This document shows, piece after piece, positions 43,519 to 52,263 of a stretch of DNA of 64,000 nucleotides. Under the pieces are notes generated by a model. The model was not told the origin of the DNA. It was given only the letters and a program-made list of their open reading frames with translations, and ran no database searches. Source of the stretch: Jilunia laotingensis (lineage in GTDB: Bacteria; Bacteroidota; Bacteroidia; Bacteroidales; Bacteroidaceae). Position 1 is the stretch's first letter; each line of letters opens with the position of its first letter. The stretch covers positions 3,596,001 to 3,660,000 of the forward strand of contig NZ_JACRTF010000001.1 in the NCBI RefSeq assembly GCF_014385165.1, given 5' to 3'. The translations under genes and the position numbers were made by a program.

Positions 43519-43591
43519 GCGGAAATAGCTCAGTTGGTAGAGCATAACCTTGCCAAGGTTAGGGTCGCGAGTTCGAGTCTCGTTTTCCGCT
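43519..43591 (+). tRNA. tRNA-Gly (GCC), copy 1
   Basis: GCGGAAA acceptor with TTTCCGC, D arm, anticodon stem-loop ACCTTGCCAAGGT giving GCC, T arm GCGAG-TTCGAGT-CTCGT. First of six tRNA genes in the same direction. Confidence 0.95.
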
Positions 43592-43621
43592 CATCTTTGA
43601 AATATTGGAAATCTTTTCTTT

Positions 43622-43703
43622 GCCCAGGTGGCGGAATTGGTAGACGCGCACGTTTCAGGTGCGTGTGTCGAGAGGCATGCAGGTTCGAGTCCTGTTCTGG
43701 GCA
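43622..43703 (+). tRNA. tRNA-Leu (CAG), copy 1
   Basis: Class II tRNA with acceptor GCCCAGG, anticodon loop of CACGTTTCAGGTGCG giving CAG, long variable arm and T arm GCAGG-TTCGAGT-CCTGT. Confidence 0.95.
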
Positions 43704-43742
43704 CAAGAAGATGGAGAATTCAAATGTCTTTAATGAGTTATT

Positions 43743-43826
43743 GGAGAGGTGGCGGAATTGGTAGACGCGCTACTTTGAGGGGGTAGTGACAGTTATGTCG
43801 TGGGAGTTCGAGTCTCCTTCTCTTCA
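43743..43826 (+). tRNA. tRNA-Leu (GAG)
   Basis: Class II tRNA, anticodon stem-loop CTACTTTGAGGGGGTAG giving GAG, variable arm, T arm GGGAG-TTCGAGT-CTCCT. The acceptor stem has two G-T pairs. Confidence 0.92.
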
Positions 43827-43842
43827 CTAACGTTAAAGAAAT

Positions 43843-43915
43843 GCGGAAATAGCTCAGTTGGTAGAGCATAACCTTGCCAAGGTTAGGGTCGCGAGTTCGA
43901 GTCTCGTTTTCCGCT
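43843..43915 (+). tRNA. tRNA-Gly (GCC), copy 2
   Basis: Same mature sequence as copy 1. Confidence 0.95.
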
Positions 43916-43942
43916 CATTTATTTTAAGCACATATTTTAATT

Positions 43943-44024
43943 GCCCAGGTGGCGGAATTGGTAGACGCGCACGTTTCAGGTGCGTGTGTCGAGAGGCATG
44001 CAGGTTCGAGTCCTGTTCTGGGCA
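43943..44024 (+). tRNA. tRNA-Leu (CAG), copy 2
   Basis: Same mature sequence as copy 1. Confidence 0.95.
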
Positions 44025-44061
44025 CAGTCCTTGTGATTGTGTATTGACGGAAGATATGTTT

Positions 44062-44134
44062 GCGGAAATAGCTCAGTTGGTAGAGCATAACCTTGCCAAG
44101 GTTAGGGTCGCGAGTTCGAGTCTCGTTTTCCGCT
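44062..44134 (+). tRNA. tRNA-Gly (GCC), copy 3
   Basis: Same mature sequence as copies 1 and 2; last tRNA of the cluster, 8 bp before the terminator. Confidence 0.95.
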
Positions 44135-44142
44135 CAGGGAAG

Positions 44143-44182
44143 GCAGGAGGTTTCAGTGATTACTGGAGCCTTCTGCTTTTTT
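44143..44182 (+). terminator. Terminator of the tRNA cluster
   Basis: 15-bp stem (44143-44157 with 44162-44176, three G-T pairs) followed by six T. Confidence 0.85.
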
Positions 44183-44402
44183 AGTTTATACATACTGTAG
44201 CGGTCGTTTTCCTCCGGGATGCCGAATTAAATAGGCCGGGCTCTTACTCATTTTCCACTTTGTCTACGGATTAAATACAATGGGGAAAAAGGAAAACAGT
44301 GATAGTTAACTTTCATTTTCTTTTTTTTATGGCAGTTTTTAAGTACTTTTGCATGTCTTAAAATCAATTTTATAACGTTCCAAACTATTATATAAATATA
44401 TC

Positions 44403-44729
44403 ATGAAAAAGACAATAGGCATAATCTCTATTTATTTGTTGTTTTTACTGGTTGGAAAGCATGTCCATCTACAAAATGTGTGTACGCTTTTTGATATAGA
44501 TTTATGGCGGCAAGGAATGTCAAATACTAATAGCTCAGACAATTTCTACTTTGATGAAATGAAAGGCACTTTTAAACCCTCTTTACATATATTTCTTCCT
44601 GTACCTGAATCAGCTATGGGACGTGTGATTGCAGTGTGTCCCGGAAGCGGATGGGGAATTCGGGAAGAAGGAGGATGCCCAAATGATGGTTGTAACAATA
44701 TACCATATAACAAAACAATAAATGTTTAG
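44403..44729 (+). pseudogene. Truncated alpha/beta-hydrolase (esterase) gene
   Basis: Signal-like start (MKKTIGIISIYLLFLLVGKHV), then FKPSLHIFLPVPESAMGRVIAVCPGSGWG, the first strand and oxyanion region of secreted carbohydrate esterases of the AXE/xylanase-associated type. After GWGI the homology stops and 24 unrelated residues follow; the nucleophile elbow and the catalytic Asp/His are all missing. A complete member has about 280 residues, so roughly 70% is deleted. The break lies next to the IbrA/B-like cassette, which suggests an insertion or deletion there. Confidence 0.65.
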
Positions 44730-44734
44730 CGATT

Positions 44735-45130
44735 ATGATACAAACATTAAAACTACACGGAACTGATAAACAGCTTTATAGGCTTGTTGGTCCCCTTGTA
44801 ATGGACCCTGAGATACTGAAATCGAACAATAATTATCCTTTTAAGACAACAGACCAATTTCTATGGTTCATTGCCATTAATGGAAAAGAGGTGGTTGGTT
44901 TCATCCCGGTGGAGAAAAGGGGAGGTAATATAATCATGAATAATTATTATTTCAATCGAGGCGGGGAAGAAGCTTTTTCCCGTCTTCTAGTCGATGCTTT
45001 AGCTGTTTTTGATGAAGAAAAAAACGTATATGCGGTTGTCCAGATTCAACATCGGATGATTTTTGAGAAATATGGTTTTAAAATCGAAAAGAGTTGGAAA
45101 CAATATATAAAGATGCGGAGGAGTGAATGA
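44735..45130 (+). CDS. GNAT-like small protein of the IbrA/B-like cassette
   Basis: 131 aa. Strand-helix pattern with WFIAINGKEVVGFIPVEKRGG, IIMNNYYFNRGGEEAFSRLLVDAL and a C-terminal IFEKYGFKIEKSWKQYIKM, similar to the YGF region of GNAT acetyltransferases, although the acetyl-CoA loop (Q/RxxGxG/A) is not clear. First gene of a coupled trio: its TGA overlaps the next ATG (ATGA, 45127-45130). Role unknown; linkage to the two next genes suggests a shared modification function. Confidence 0.6.
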   Translation: MIQTLKLHGTDKQLYRLVGPLVMDPEILKSNNNYPFKTTDQFLWFIAINGKEVVGFIPVEKRGGNIIMNNYYFNRGGEEAFSRLLVDALAVFDEEKNVYAVVQIQHRMIFEKYGFKIEKSWKQYIKMRRSE

Positions 45131-46425
45131 AGAAAGTAACGGAAGCTAAAAATGTCTACGAGTTGGCGCAAGAACGTTTGCGGATGATCTTTAGTGAGTT
45201 TGATAATATCTATGTCTCTTTTTCGGGAGGAAAGGATAGTGGAGTACTTCTAAATCTTTGCATTGATTATATACGTCGTAACAAACTGAATCGAAAAATC
45301 GGAGTTTTTCATATGGATTATGAAATCCAGTACCGGATGACTATCGATTATGTAGACCGGATGATCGAGGCGAATAAGGATATTATTGAGGTGTATCGAG
45401 TATGCGCTCCTTTTCGAGTGGCAACGTGTACTTCCATGTATCAATCTTTTTGGCGTCCATGGGAGAAAAGCAAAAAAGAGCTTTGGGTACGTTCTATGCC
45501 CGAAAATTCAATGACGGAGGAAGATTTCCCATTCTTTAATACTACCATGTGGGATTATGAATTTCAAATGCGCTTTGCCAAATGGATTCATGATAAGAAT
45601 GATGCTGTACGCACTTGTTGCCTGATCGGAATCCGTACACAGGAGAGTTTTAACCGTTGGAGATGTATTTACTTGAACCGGAAATATCAGATGTATCACA
45701 CATACCGCTGGACTTCTAAAGTAGGGAATGATATTTACAATGCTTATCCTATATTCGATTGGAAAACAACGGATGTCTGGACGGCTAATGGTAAATTTCA
45801 TTGGGATTACAATGTTTTGTATGATATGTATTATCGTGCCGGGGTCAATCTGGAACGTCAACGTGTAGCCAGTCCCTTCATTGGAGAAGCAATCGAGAGT
45901 TTGGCTCTTTACCGGGCTATCGACCCCGATACCTGGGGCAAAATGGTAGGACGGGTAAATGGGGTGAATTTCACAAGTATGTATGGCGGAACTCATGCAA
46001 TGGGATGGCAATCTATCAAATTGCCCGAAGGATATACATGGAAAGATTTTATGTATTTCCTCTTATCTACTTTACCGGAAAGAACGCGGAAAGCATATTT
46101 GAGGAAGTTGTCGGTGAGCGTGAATTTCTGGCGGACCAAAGGTGGGTGCCTGAGTGAAGCTACAATTCAGAAACTGATAGCCGCCAAAGTTCCTATTATT
46201 GTAATGGATAATAGTAATTATAAGACTTACAAAAAGCCGGTACGTATGGAATATCAAGATGACATCAATATTCCTGAATTTAAGGAAATCCCTACTTATA
46301 AACGCATGTGCATATGCATTCTGAAGAATGATCATGCCTGCAAATATATGGGGTTCTCGCCAACTAAGGAAGAGATAAGCAAAAGAAGTCAAATAATGGA
46401 ACAATATAAAAATATACTGCAATGA
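45127..46425 (+). CDS. PAPS-reductase-family protein, DUF3440 (IbrA-like)
   Basis: 432 aa. The PP-loop SFSGGKDSG (SGGKDS at residues 33-38) binds ATP in the adenine-nucleotide alpha-hydrolase fold; RTCCLIGIRTQESFNRW is the second conserved block; a DUF3440 C-terminal region follows (SVNFWRTKGG...MGFSPTKEE). IbrA-like proteins of mobile elements pair with a ParB-like IbrB; in E. coli the pair activates eib expression (established). Related PP-loop enzymes such as DndC act in DNA sulfur modification. Overlaps both neighbours by 4 bp. Lower-GC than its housekeeping neighbours. Confidence 0.85.
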   Translation: MKKVTEAKNVYELAQERLRMIFSEFDNIYVSFSGGKDSGVLLNLCIDYIRRNKLNRKIGVFHMDYEIQYRMTIDYVDRMIEANKDIIEVYRVCAPFRVATCTSMYQSFWRPWEKSKKELWVRSMPENSMTEEDFPFFNTTMWDYEFQMRFAKWIHDKNDAVRTCCLIGIRTQESFNRWRCIYLNRKYQMYHTYRWTSKVGNDIYNAYPIFDWKTTDVWTANGKFHWDYNVLYDMYYRAGVNLERQRVASPFIGEAIESLALYRAIDPDTWGKMVGRVNGVNFTSMYGGTHAMGWQSIKLPEGYTWKDFMYFLLSTLPERTRKAYLRKLSVSVNFWRTKGGCLSEATIQKLIAAKVPIIVMDNSNYKTYKKPVRMEYQDDINIPEFKEIPTYKRMCICILKNDHACKYMGFSPTKEEISKRSQIMEQYKNILQ

Positions 46426-46967
46426 GTGTGAAAACAAGCCCGGTGTACGCTGTAAAGGCTGTGCCTGTAGAGAAGGTAATAGCCAATGATTATAATCCGA
46501 ATATCGTAGCTCCTCCGGAAATGAAATTGCTGGAACTATCTATATGGGAAGACGGATTTACTATGCCTTGTGTGTGTTATTATGACAAAGAGAAAGATCA
46601 GTATATTCTGGTGGATGGATTCCACCGGTTTTCTGTACTAAAGACATCGAAACGTATTTATCAGCGTGAGAACGGTCTTTTACCTATAGTGGTCATCGAC
46701 AAGGATATCTCTAATCGTATGAGTTCTACTATTCGTCATAACCGTGCCCGTGGAACACATAATATAGAATTGATGTGTCATATCGTGGCTGAGTTGGATA
46801 AGGCTGGAATGTCCGATCAGTGGATTATGAAGAATATAGGTATGGATAGAGATGAGTTACTCAGATTGAAACAACTTTCAGGTTTGGCCGATCTTTTTGC
46901 TGATCGTGAGTTCAGTGTCCCTGAAAAAGATGCTCCTTTGAATGCTAGAGAATCGACAACGGTATAA
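46422..46967 (+). CDS. ParB/Srx-domain protein (IbrB-like)
   Basis: 181 aa. ParB-type N-domain: PVEKVIANDYNPN (residues 15-27), ILVDGFHRF (62-70, the counterpart of the ParB GEHR motif) and IRHNRARGTHN (104-114, the counterpart of the ENRNR motif), then helical elements WIMKNIGMDRDELLRLKQLSGLADLF like the ParB helix-turn-helix. CTPase or nuclease activity is possible but not proven. Pairs with the DUF3440 protein as IbrB with IbrA. The frame stays open for 22 codons beyond the TAA at 46965-46967. Confidence 0.82.
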   Translation: MSVKTSPVYAVKAVPVEKVIANDYNPNIVAPPEMKLLELSIWEDGFTMPCVCYYDKEKDQYILVDGFHRFSVLKTSKRIYQRENGLLPIVVIDKDISNRMSSTIRHNRARGTHNIELMCHIVAELDKAGMSDQWIMKNIGMDRDELLRLKQLSGLADLFADREFSVPEKDAPLNARESTTV

Positions 46968-47459
46968 AATCGTATAACTGATATTCGTTTATATACCAAA
47001 GGACTGGAACGCGAATTGCACAAGAACAAGAAATGATGATTTGTGTGATTCGCGTAATTTGTGTAGTATGTATCTCATGACTTAAAGGTATCTCCTTAAA
47101 ATCTTAATGATTATTCGTGTTTCAATATATGAATCGAAAGTCTGCCCTATGCTTCCTTACATTTTCCATACCGTATAGAATTAAATCAATTTCTTTTTTG
47201 TCTCTTTCTTTTTTATTCAAATCGTAACCTGTTCTACGCTGATTTGCGTAAAATGAAACTATTCGTTTTCTTTCCTATTTATTTTTGCATTCTGTAACTC
47301 TTCTCTTTATATGTCTCGTTATTGGCGTGGCATTCAGCTATCTTTCAACGATCAGAGAAATATAATTATCCCATCTGAATGATCGTAATCCCCGATATTT
47401 GCAATATACAAATTGATTAAGATTTGAGTCGTAACATACATATATATAAAAGAATCAAT
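46968..47459. other. Intergenic region before the fimbrial operon
   Basis: No gene of its own. It holds the 22-codon in-frame extension after the IbrB-like stop, an imperfect hairpin (GCGAATTGCACAA near 47012 against TTGTGTGATTCGC near 47040) and a weak promoter-like ATATTTG near 47396. Confidence 0.4.
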
Positions 47460-48026
47460 ATGAGGAAGATTTTTCTTTTAGGAGTTGCAATTTTACTTTC
47501 AGTTACAATGAATGCCCAGCATGTAGCATTGAAAAACAATTTGGTTTATGATGCCACTACTACTCCGAATCTTGCATTGGAGATAGGATTAGGGAAGAAA
47601 ACCACTTTGGATTTATATGGAGGTTATAACCCATTTACGTTTGGAGATCATAAACGGTTTAAGCACTGGCTGGCACAACCCGAGTTTCGCTACTGGGTGT
47701 GCGAACGTTTCAATGGAACTTTTTGGGGTATTCATCTTCACGGGGGTGAGTTTAGTATTGCGGGTTTGGCTTTACCTTTTAAGATATATCCCGGTTTAAA
47801 AGATCACCGATATGAGGGTTACTTTTATGGAGTAGGAATAAGCGTGGGACATCAGTGGGTATTTAGTAAACGATGGAGCATTGAAGCGAGTATCGGGATT
47901 GGATATGCACGGATCGAATATGATAAATACAAATGTGTGAGTTGCAGCCCGAAAGTAAAGAGTGGTGCTAAGAACTATGTCGGCCCGACAAAAGCAGCGG
48001 TCTCACTGATTTATTTTATACGATAA
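47460..48026 (+). CDS. DUF3575 outer-membrane protein of the fimbrial operon
   Basis: 188 aa from ATG 47460, with a signal peptide (MRKIFLLGVAILLSVTMNAQ). The mature part is a small eight-stranded barrel: ALKNNLVYDATTTPNLALEIGLGKKTTLDLYGGYNPFTF is the DUF3575 signature, GYFYGVGISVGHQWVFSKRWSIEASIGIGYAR follows, and it ends VSLIYFIR. DUF3575 genes open many Mfa/Fim fimbrial operons in Bacteroidetes, so it probably assists fimbria assembly in the outer membrane. First gene of four. Confidence 0.85.
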   Translation: MRKIFLLGVAILLSVTMNAQHVALKNNLVYDATTTPNLALEIGLGKKTTLDLYGGYNPFTFGDHKRFKHWLAQPEFRYWVCERFNGTFWGIHLHGGEFSIAGLALPFKIYPGLKDHRYEGYFYGVGISVGHQWVFSKRWSIEASIGIGYARIEYDKYKCVSCSPKVKSGAKNYVGPTKAAVSLIYFIR

Positions 48027-48073
48027 TAAGGTTTATTCGGAATTATGTCCAATATATAAATTAAGGTATGATT

Positions 48074-49525
48074 ATGAAGAAAAGCATAATATTGATATTT
48101 GGTTTCCTGCTGAGCAATCTAGGATTGCAGGCGCAAAATACTTATGAAGGAAATATCATTTTCAGCTCTCAACGGGTGGTTAGGAAAGGGGGTATTCTGA
48201 ATATAGAAGCTGTCATGGATTTGAGTAACATGAAATTGTCTGCACAACAAATGGCAACACTTACCCCTGTGATTGTTTCAAATGATGGGGTCGAGTCTCA
48301 TCAATTTGCTCCCATTATTATTGCTGGAAAAAAGCGTTTCAAGATATTGAATCGTTCACAGGCTTTCGGTACCGCTACGTTATCCGCTGAGCCTATGTAT
48401 ACAGAGAGGCGCTGTAACGATAAGTTGCAAACGATTGATTTATATTTGCGAGTTCCTTATCAGAAATGGATGCATGAAGCCAGGCTTGTAATTAAGGAGA
48501 AAGTGACTGGTTGCATTGACTGTGACAGTGGACAAGACGAATATACTGTAATGGCCTCTATTTTGAATGAGCTGTTTATTCCTAAATACGAACTTAGTTA
48601 CGTGGTTCCTCCGGTGGAACCGTTAAAACAGCGTACAGAGACGCATTCGGCTTTTCTCAATTTTGAGGTGGATAAGTATGTATTGCTTCGTAATTATAAG
48701 AACAATATCAATGTATTGACTGAAATAGATAGGATTGTAAATGAGATACAACATGACCCTAACCTGACTGTCACTGAGTTTACAGTGGTAGGGTATGCGT
48801 CTCCTGAAGGTAACTTCAATAGCAATATGGCTTTGTCTAAAAATCGCGCTTTTGCTTTTGTCGATTATCTGAAAGACAAATTGAACGTGAATGAATCACT
48901 CTTGACGGTGGAATGGAAAGGGGAAGATTGGAACGGTCTTAGTAAGGTGGTGGCTGAATCATCTATTCCTGAAAGACAAGCAGTTTTAGACATTCTTGAT
49001 AATACTCCGGAAGTCATTCTTCGTAAGCAGAAGCTAAAAACATTGAATGGAGGTATTACCTATAAATTCTTGCTTCGGGAATATTACCCTTCGCTTCGTA
49101 GGAATGACTATAGTATCTCTTATGTAGCCCGTCCGTTCAATGTGGAAGAAGCAAGGACTCTGATTAAAACTAAGCCGCAGTATCTCAGTCTAAATGAAAT
49201 GTTTTTGGTAGCAGAAACCTATCCGAAAAATAGCAAAGAGTTTAAAGAAGTGTTCGATGTTGCTGCACGTGTTTATCCAGATAATCCGATAGCACAACTT
49301 AATACGGCTTCTCTCGAGTTGGAGAACGGAGCAGTAAATGTAGCCATCGAACGGTTAATGAAATTGGATGTGCCGGAAGCTTGGAATAACCTCGGAGTGG
49401 CATATGTTATGAATAAAGATTATCAGAAAGGAAAAGAATATTTTGAAAAAGCTGCTGAGGCAGGGGTAAAAACCGCTGTGTATAACGCGGGCCAGCTAAC
49501 TAAGTGGCTGGAAACCCAAGAGTGA
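48074..49525 (+). CDS. DUF3868 / OmpA-like / TPR protein of the fimbrial operon
   Basis: 483 aa from ATG 48074 (ATG 48068 also possible; leader contains AAGGTATG). Signal peptide, then a DUF3868 domain (residues 20-180), an OmpA-C-like domain (FLNFEVDKYVLLRNYKNN ... FTVVGYASPEGNFNSNMALSKNRAFAFVDYL) and TPR-like helices at the end (AWNNLGVAYVMNKDYQKGKEYFEKAAEAG). The OmpA part lies in the middle and may bind peptidoglycan. Fixed partner of DUF3575 and Mfa-type fimbrillin genes; probable periplasmic or outer-membrane scaffold of fimbria assembly. Confidence 0.85.
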   Translation: MKKSIILIFGFLLSNLGLQAQNTYEGNIIFSSQRVVRKGGILNIEAVMDLSNMKLSAQQMATLTPVIVSNDGVESHQFAPIIIAGKKRFKILNRSQAFGTATLSAEPMYTERRCNDKLQTIDLYLRVPYQKWMHEARLVIKEKVTGCIDCDSGQDEYTVMASILNELFIPKYELSYVVPPVEPLKQRTETHSAFLNFEVDKYVLLRNYKNNINVLTEIDRIVNEIQHDPNLTVTEFTVVGYASPEGNFNSNMALSKNRAFAFVDYLKDKLNVNESLLTVEWKGEDWNGLSKVVAESSIPERQAVLDILDNTPEVILRKQKLKTLNGGITYKFLLREYYPSLRRNDYSISYVARPFNVEEARTLIKTKPQYLSLNEMFLVAETYPKNSKEFKEVFDVAARVYPDNPIAQLNTASLELENGAVNVAIERLMKLDVPEAWNNLGVAYVMNKDYQKGKEYFEKAAEAGVKTAVYNAGQLTKWLETQE

Positions 49526-49560
49526 TGATGTATTCATTTATTAATTAAACAATTACGATT

Positions 49561-51108
49561 ATGAGAGTAGAATGGAAAAAAATGTTGTTGGGATTTGCAG
49601 TATTTGCAGGAATGACAATGATGTTATCATGTAGCAATGAGGAAAATTATGATCCCGGTGGTGAACCTGGAGTAACGGAAGAACCTACGGAAACAGCTTT
49701 CCTGTCATTTTACGTAGGGGCAGGTTCACTGGCCGGTACCAGAATGATTGCAGTCGATCCTACGGATCCGGGGAGAGAAGAAGAGCAAGTGGTTGAACGG
49801 GTTCGCATGGTGTTATATGAAAACAAGGCAGCAACAGTACGATACTCCTGGGATCTGGATGCGAGAAGAGGAAATGGTGGGAGCTTTGAGGGATCTCATG
49901 TGGTACCAAACAGCGGTTCTCCCGATCGTTTCATTACTATCGGACAAGAGGTCGTTCGTCAGGATTATAAATTACTGATTTTGGTAAATGCTCCTCCACA
50001 GTTGTTGGATGTTACGGAAAAAGGGAGACGTTTGGAGGAATTGTATCGGGAAGCGAATGTCATGAAAGCAGACTTAACTACTCCTAATGGCATTGCTGCA
50101 GATAATAATTTCTATATGACGAATGATCAGGGACTGATAGATGTTCCGAAAGACGAATTGAAACCTACAAAAAATGACGCTGAAGTTTCTCCGTTTATGG
50201 TACATGTGGAACGTGCTGTGGCTAAAGTTGTGGTTAAGGAGCCTGAATCGGGTATTGTGGTAACTCCGGATGGAGATGCAATTTCGGATCTGTCATGGGG
50301 ACTGGATATTACCAACAGGTATATGTATTGGATGCGTCAGATGACTTATACAGCATCCGGAATGATGGAAGGACCGGGAGTCAGCCGTCGTGAACGTTAT
50401 GCGATGGATCCTAACTTTGAAGGTCTGCACCATTATGATGAAGTTACTCTTGGTAATTATTTTGAATATTTGGATGTTTCTGATCCATTGATGGATTTAC
50501 CGAAACAGTTCGGAGAATATGATTATGTCGCAGAGAATACAATGGCCGCTGATGAACAGTATAAAAATGTAACGACACGTGTTATCTTACGTGGAATCTA
50601 CAGACCTAGTGGCATAAATCTTCCCGCGAATACTCGTAGTGGAGCAACGGGTATAAGCTTTTTCACTTTTGAAGGATTGGTGTTTAGTGTACAGCAGATG
50701 GCAAATCTGGTAAACAATCTGCCGGGTGATCCGGGCGAACTTTCCGAACCTGTTTTGCAAAGGCTGCATGCTGTAATTATTGGTTTTCCAGATCCGTCCA
50801 GACTGACAAACCCACAAGCGTCTTTTTCAGAGAACGGCATTCGGTACTATCACAATGGGGTATCTTATTATACGATACAGATACGCCACTTTGATGATGG
50901 TCAGGTAAGTGAGCCCATGGGGTTCGGGCGGTATGGAGTAGTACGTAATAATGTTTATAATATTACGGTGAGAAGTATCCTTGGACCCGGTGAGCCTGTA
51001 ATTGAAAAACCTGTAGAACCGAATGATGATCCGGCATATATCTCGGCAGACGTGAATGTTTTGCCTTGGTCAGTTCGTACGCAGGATGTAGAAGATTTAT
51101 ATAATTAA
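49561..51108 (+). CDS. Mfa1-family major fimbrillin (lipoprotein precursor)
   Basis: 515 aa. Lipoprotein signal ending LSCSNEENYDP. The N-terminal fimbrillin domain (TAFLSFYVGAGSLAGTRM, VERVRMVLYENKAATVRYSWDLD, KLLILVNAP) and C-terminal domain (GRYGVVRNNVYNITVRSILGPGEP) follow the FimA/Mfa1 fold. The C-terminal tail SADVNVLPWSVRTQDVEDL is the usual donor-strand region of this group. Type V fimbriae are processed by gingipain-like proteases and assembled by strand exchange (established for Porphyromonas). Main stalk protein of this operon. Confidence 0.87.
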   Translation: MRVEWKKMLLGFAVFAGMTMMLSCSNEENYDPGGEPGVTEEPTETAFLSFYVGAGSLAGTRMIAVDPTDPGREEEQVVERVRMVLYENKAATVRYSWDLDARRGNGGSFEGSHVVPNSGSPDRFITIGQEVVRQDYKLLILVNAPPQLLDVTEKGRRLEELYREANVMKADLTTPNGIAADNNFYMTNDQGLIDVPKDELKPTKNDAEVSPFMVHVERAVAKVVVKEPESGIVVTPDGDAISDLSWGLDITNRYMYWMRQMTYTASGMMEGPGVSRRERYAMDPNFEGLHHYDEVTLGNYFEYLDVSDPLMDLPKQFGEYDYVAENTMAADEQYKNVTTRVILRGIYRPSGINLPANTRSGATGISFFTFEGLVFSVQQMANLVNNLPGDPGELSEPVLQRLHAVIIGFPDPSRLTNPQASFSENGIRYYHNGVSYYTIQIRHFDDGQVSEPMGFGRYGVVRNNVYNITVRSILGPGEPVIEKPVEPNDDPAYISADVNVLPWSVRTQDVEDLYN

Positions 51109-51120
51109 TTCCGAATTATT

Positions 51121-52101
51121 ATGAACAGATTTATCGGATACATACAGGTTGCATGCTTCTGCCTTCTGCTATGTGCTTCCTGTGTCAGAGACGGTATAGA
51201 TGAGGATTGCAATTCTTACGTTCGCTTTGTATACGACTATAACCTGGAATACATAGACTTGTTTCATAAACAGGCAACAAAGATGAATTTGTATGTATTC
51301 GATGAAAATGGTGTATATGTTACGGAACTTAAAGAAGAATCCGGTGCTTTTGCACCGGATTATCTGATGCCTCTTCCCGAATCATTCAGAGGAAAGAAAT
51401 TTATTGTAGTAGCTTGGTCAGGTCTTTATGATCAGTCGTATGATAAAGAACTGTTAACTCCTGGCGTATCCACACTTCAAGATATGGAAGTCAGGGTGAA
51501 CAACTTGAAAACCCGTAATGGAGAAGGGACAGTCGATCGTGAATTGCATCCACTGTGGCATGGGAAGCATACAGAGATAAAGCCCTTGTATAACAACGAT
51601 ATAACCACCGTCTCCTTGATGAAGAATACCAATACATTCCGCATTGTCATGCAAATGTTAGACGATGCTTCTATCGATGTGAATGATTATGATTTTCGTA
51701 TTATTTCTCCTAATGGTCGTTATAATCATGGCAATGAATTGCAGAATGATGAAGAAACTGAAAAGGTAGAATATACCGTTTACCATACTGAAAACGATGA
51801 TGAGACGGGTGCCATTGCGGAACTAAACACATTGCGGTTGATGACAGTAAAGGATAACCGTCTAGTCATTACTCATAAATCCACGGGAAAAAGCATTTTG
51901 GATATTCCTTTGAATAAATATCTCAATGCCTTACGCTTGGAACAATATTCCGGCCTTTCTTTGCAGGAATATTTGGATCGTTCAGATAAGTATGGGATCG
52001 TTCTCTTTTTTAAAGGAATGGATAGCGAAGGGAATTATATCAGTGTCGATATGCAGATCAACGGTTGGTTAATCAGAGAACAGAATGTGGAAGATATTTG
52101 A
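51121..52101 (+). CDS. FimB/Mfa2-family fimbrial anchor or tip subunit
   Basis: 326 aa. Lipoprotein signal (LLLCASCVRDGIDEDC). Typical Mfa2/FimB pattern: short N-terminal tail, YVRFVYDYNLEYIDLFHKQATKMNLYVFDENGVYVTEL, FIVVAWSGLYDQSY and C-terminal VDMQINGWLIREQNVEDI. Such proteins anchor the fimbria to the outer membrane and limit its length. Only 12 bp after the fimbrillin gene. Confidence 0.88.
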   Translation: MNRFIGYIQVACFCLLLCASCVRDGIDEDCNSYVRFVYDYNLEYIDLFHKQATKMNLYVFDENGVYVTELKEESGAFAPDYLMPLPESFRGKKFIVVAWSGLYDQSYDKELLTPGVSTLQDMEVRVNNLKTRNGEGTVDRELHPLWHGKHTEIKPLYNNDITTVSLMKNTNTFRIVMQMLDDASIDVNDYDFRIISPNGRYNHGNELQNDEETEKVEYTVYHTENDDETGAIAELNTLRLMTVKDNRLVITHKSTGKSILDIPLNKYLNALRLEQYSGLSLQEYLDRSDKYGIVLFFKGMDSEGNYISVDMQINGWLIREQNVEDI

Positions 52102-52177
52102 ACTGGATATAGGATTTGAGAAGGACTAGGAGATGTGTCGAAACTCCTCTTTTATCGAAATCACCCTTGTTACATAA

Positions 52178-52226
52178 TTGAACTGCACTCCTAAGTTTTG
52201 TGTCCAACTTTTGGGGTGCAGTTCAA
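52178..52226. mobile_element. IS3-type terminal-repeat relic (49 bp)
   Basis: Two outward ends TTGAACTGCAC (52178-52188) and GTGCAGTTCAA (52216-52226) head to head. The right end read inwards, TGAACTGCACCCCAAAAGTT, matches the terminal inverted repeat style of IS3-family (IS150 group) elements; no transposase is present. It probably now serves as a hairpin terminator of the fimbrial operon. Confidence 0.5.
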
Positions 52227-52263
52227 AGTGCGTGTGGTCTTTATCATAAAGTCACAAATAACT

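Noticed and set aside
43471..44184. ORFs across the tRNA cluster
   Set aside because: Translations of tRNA genes.
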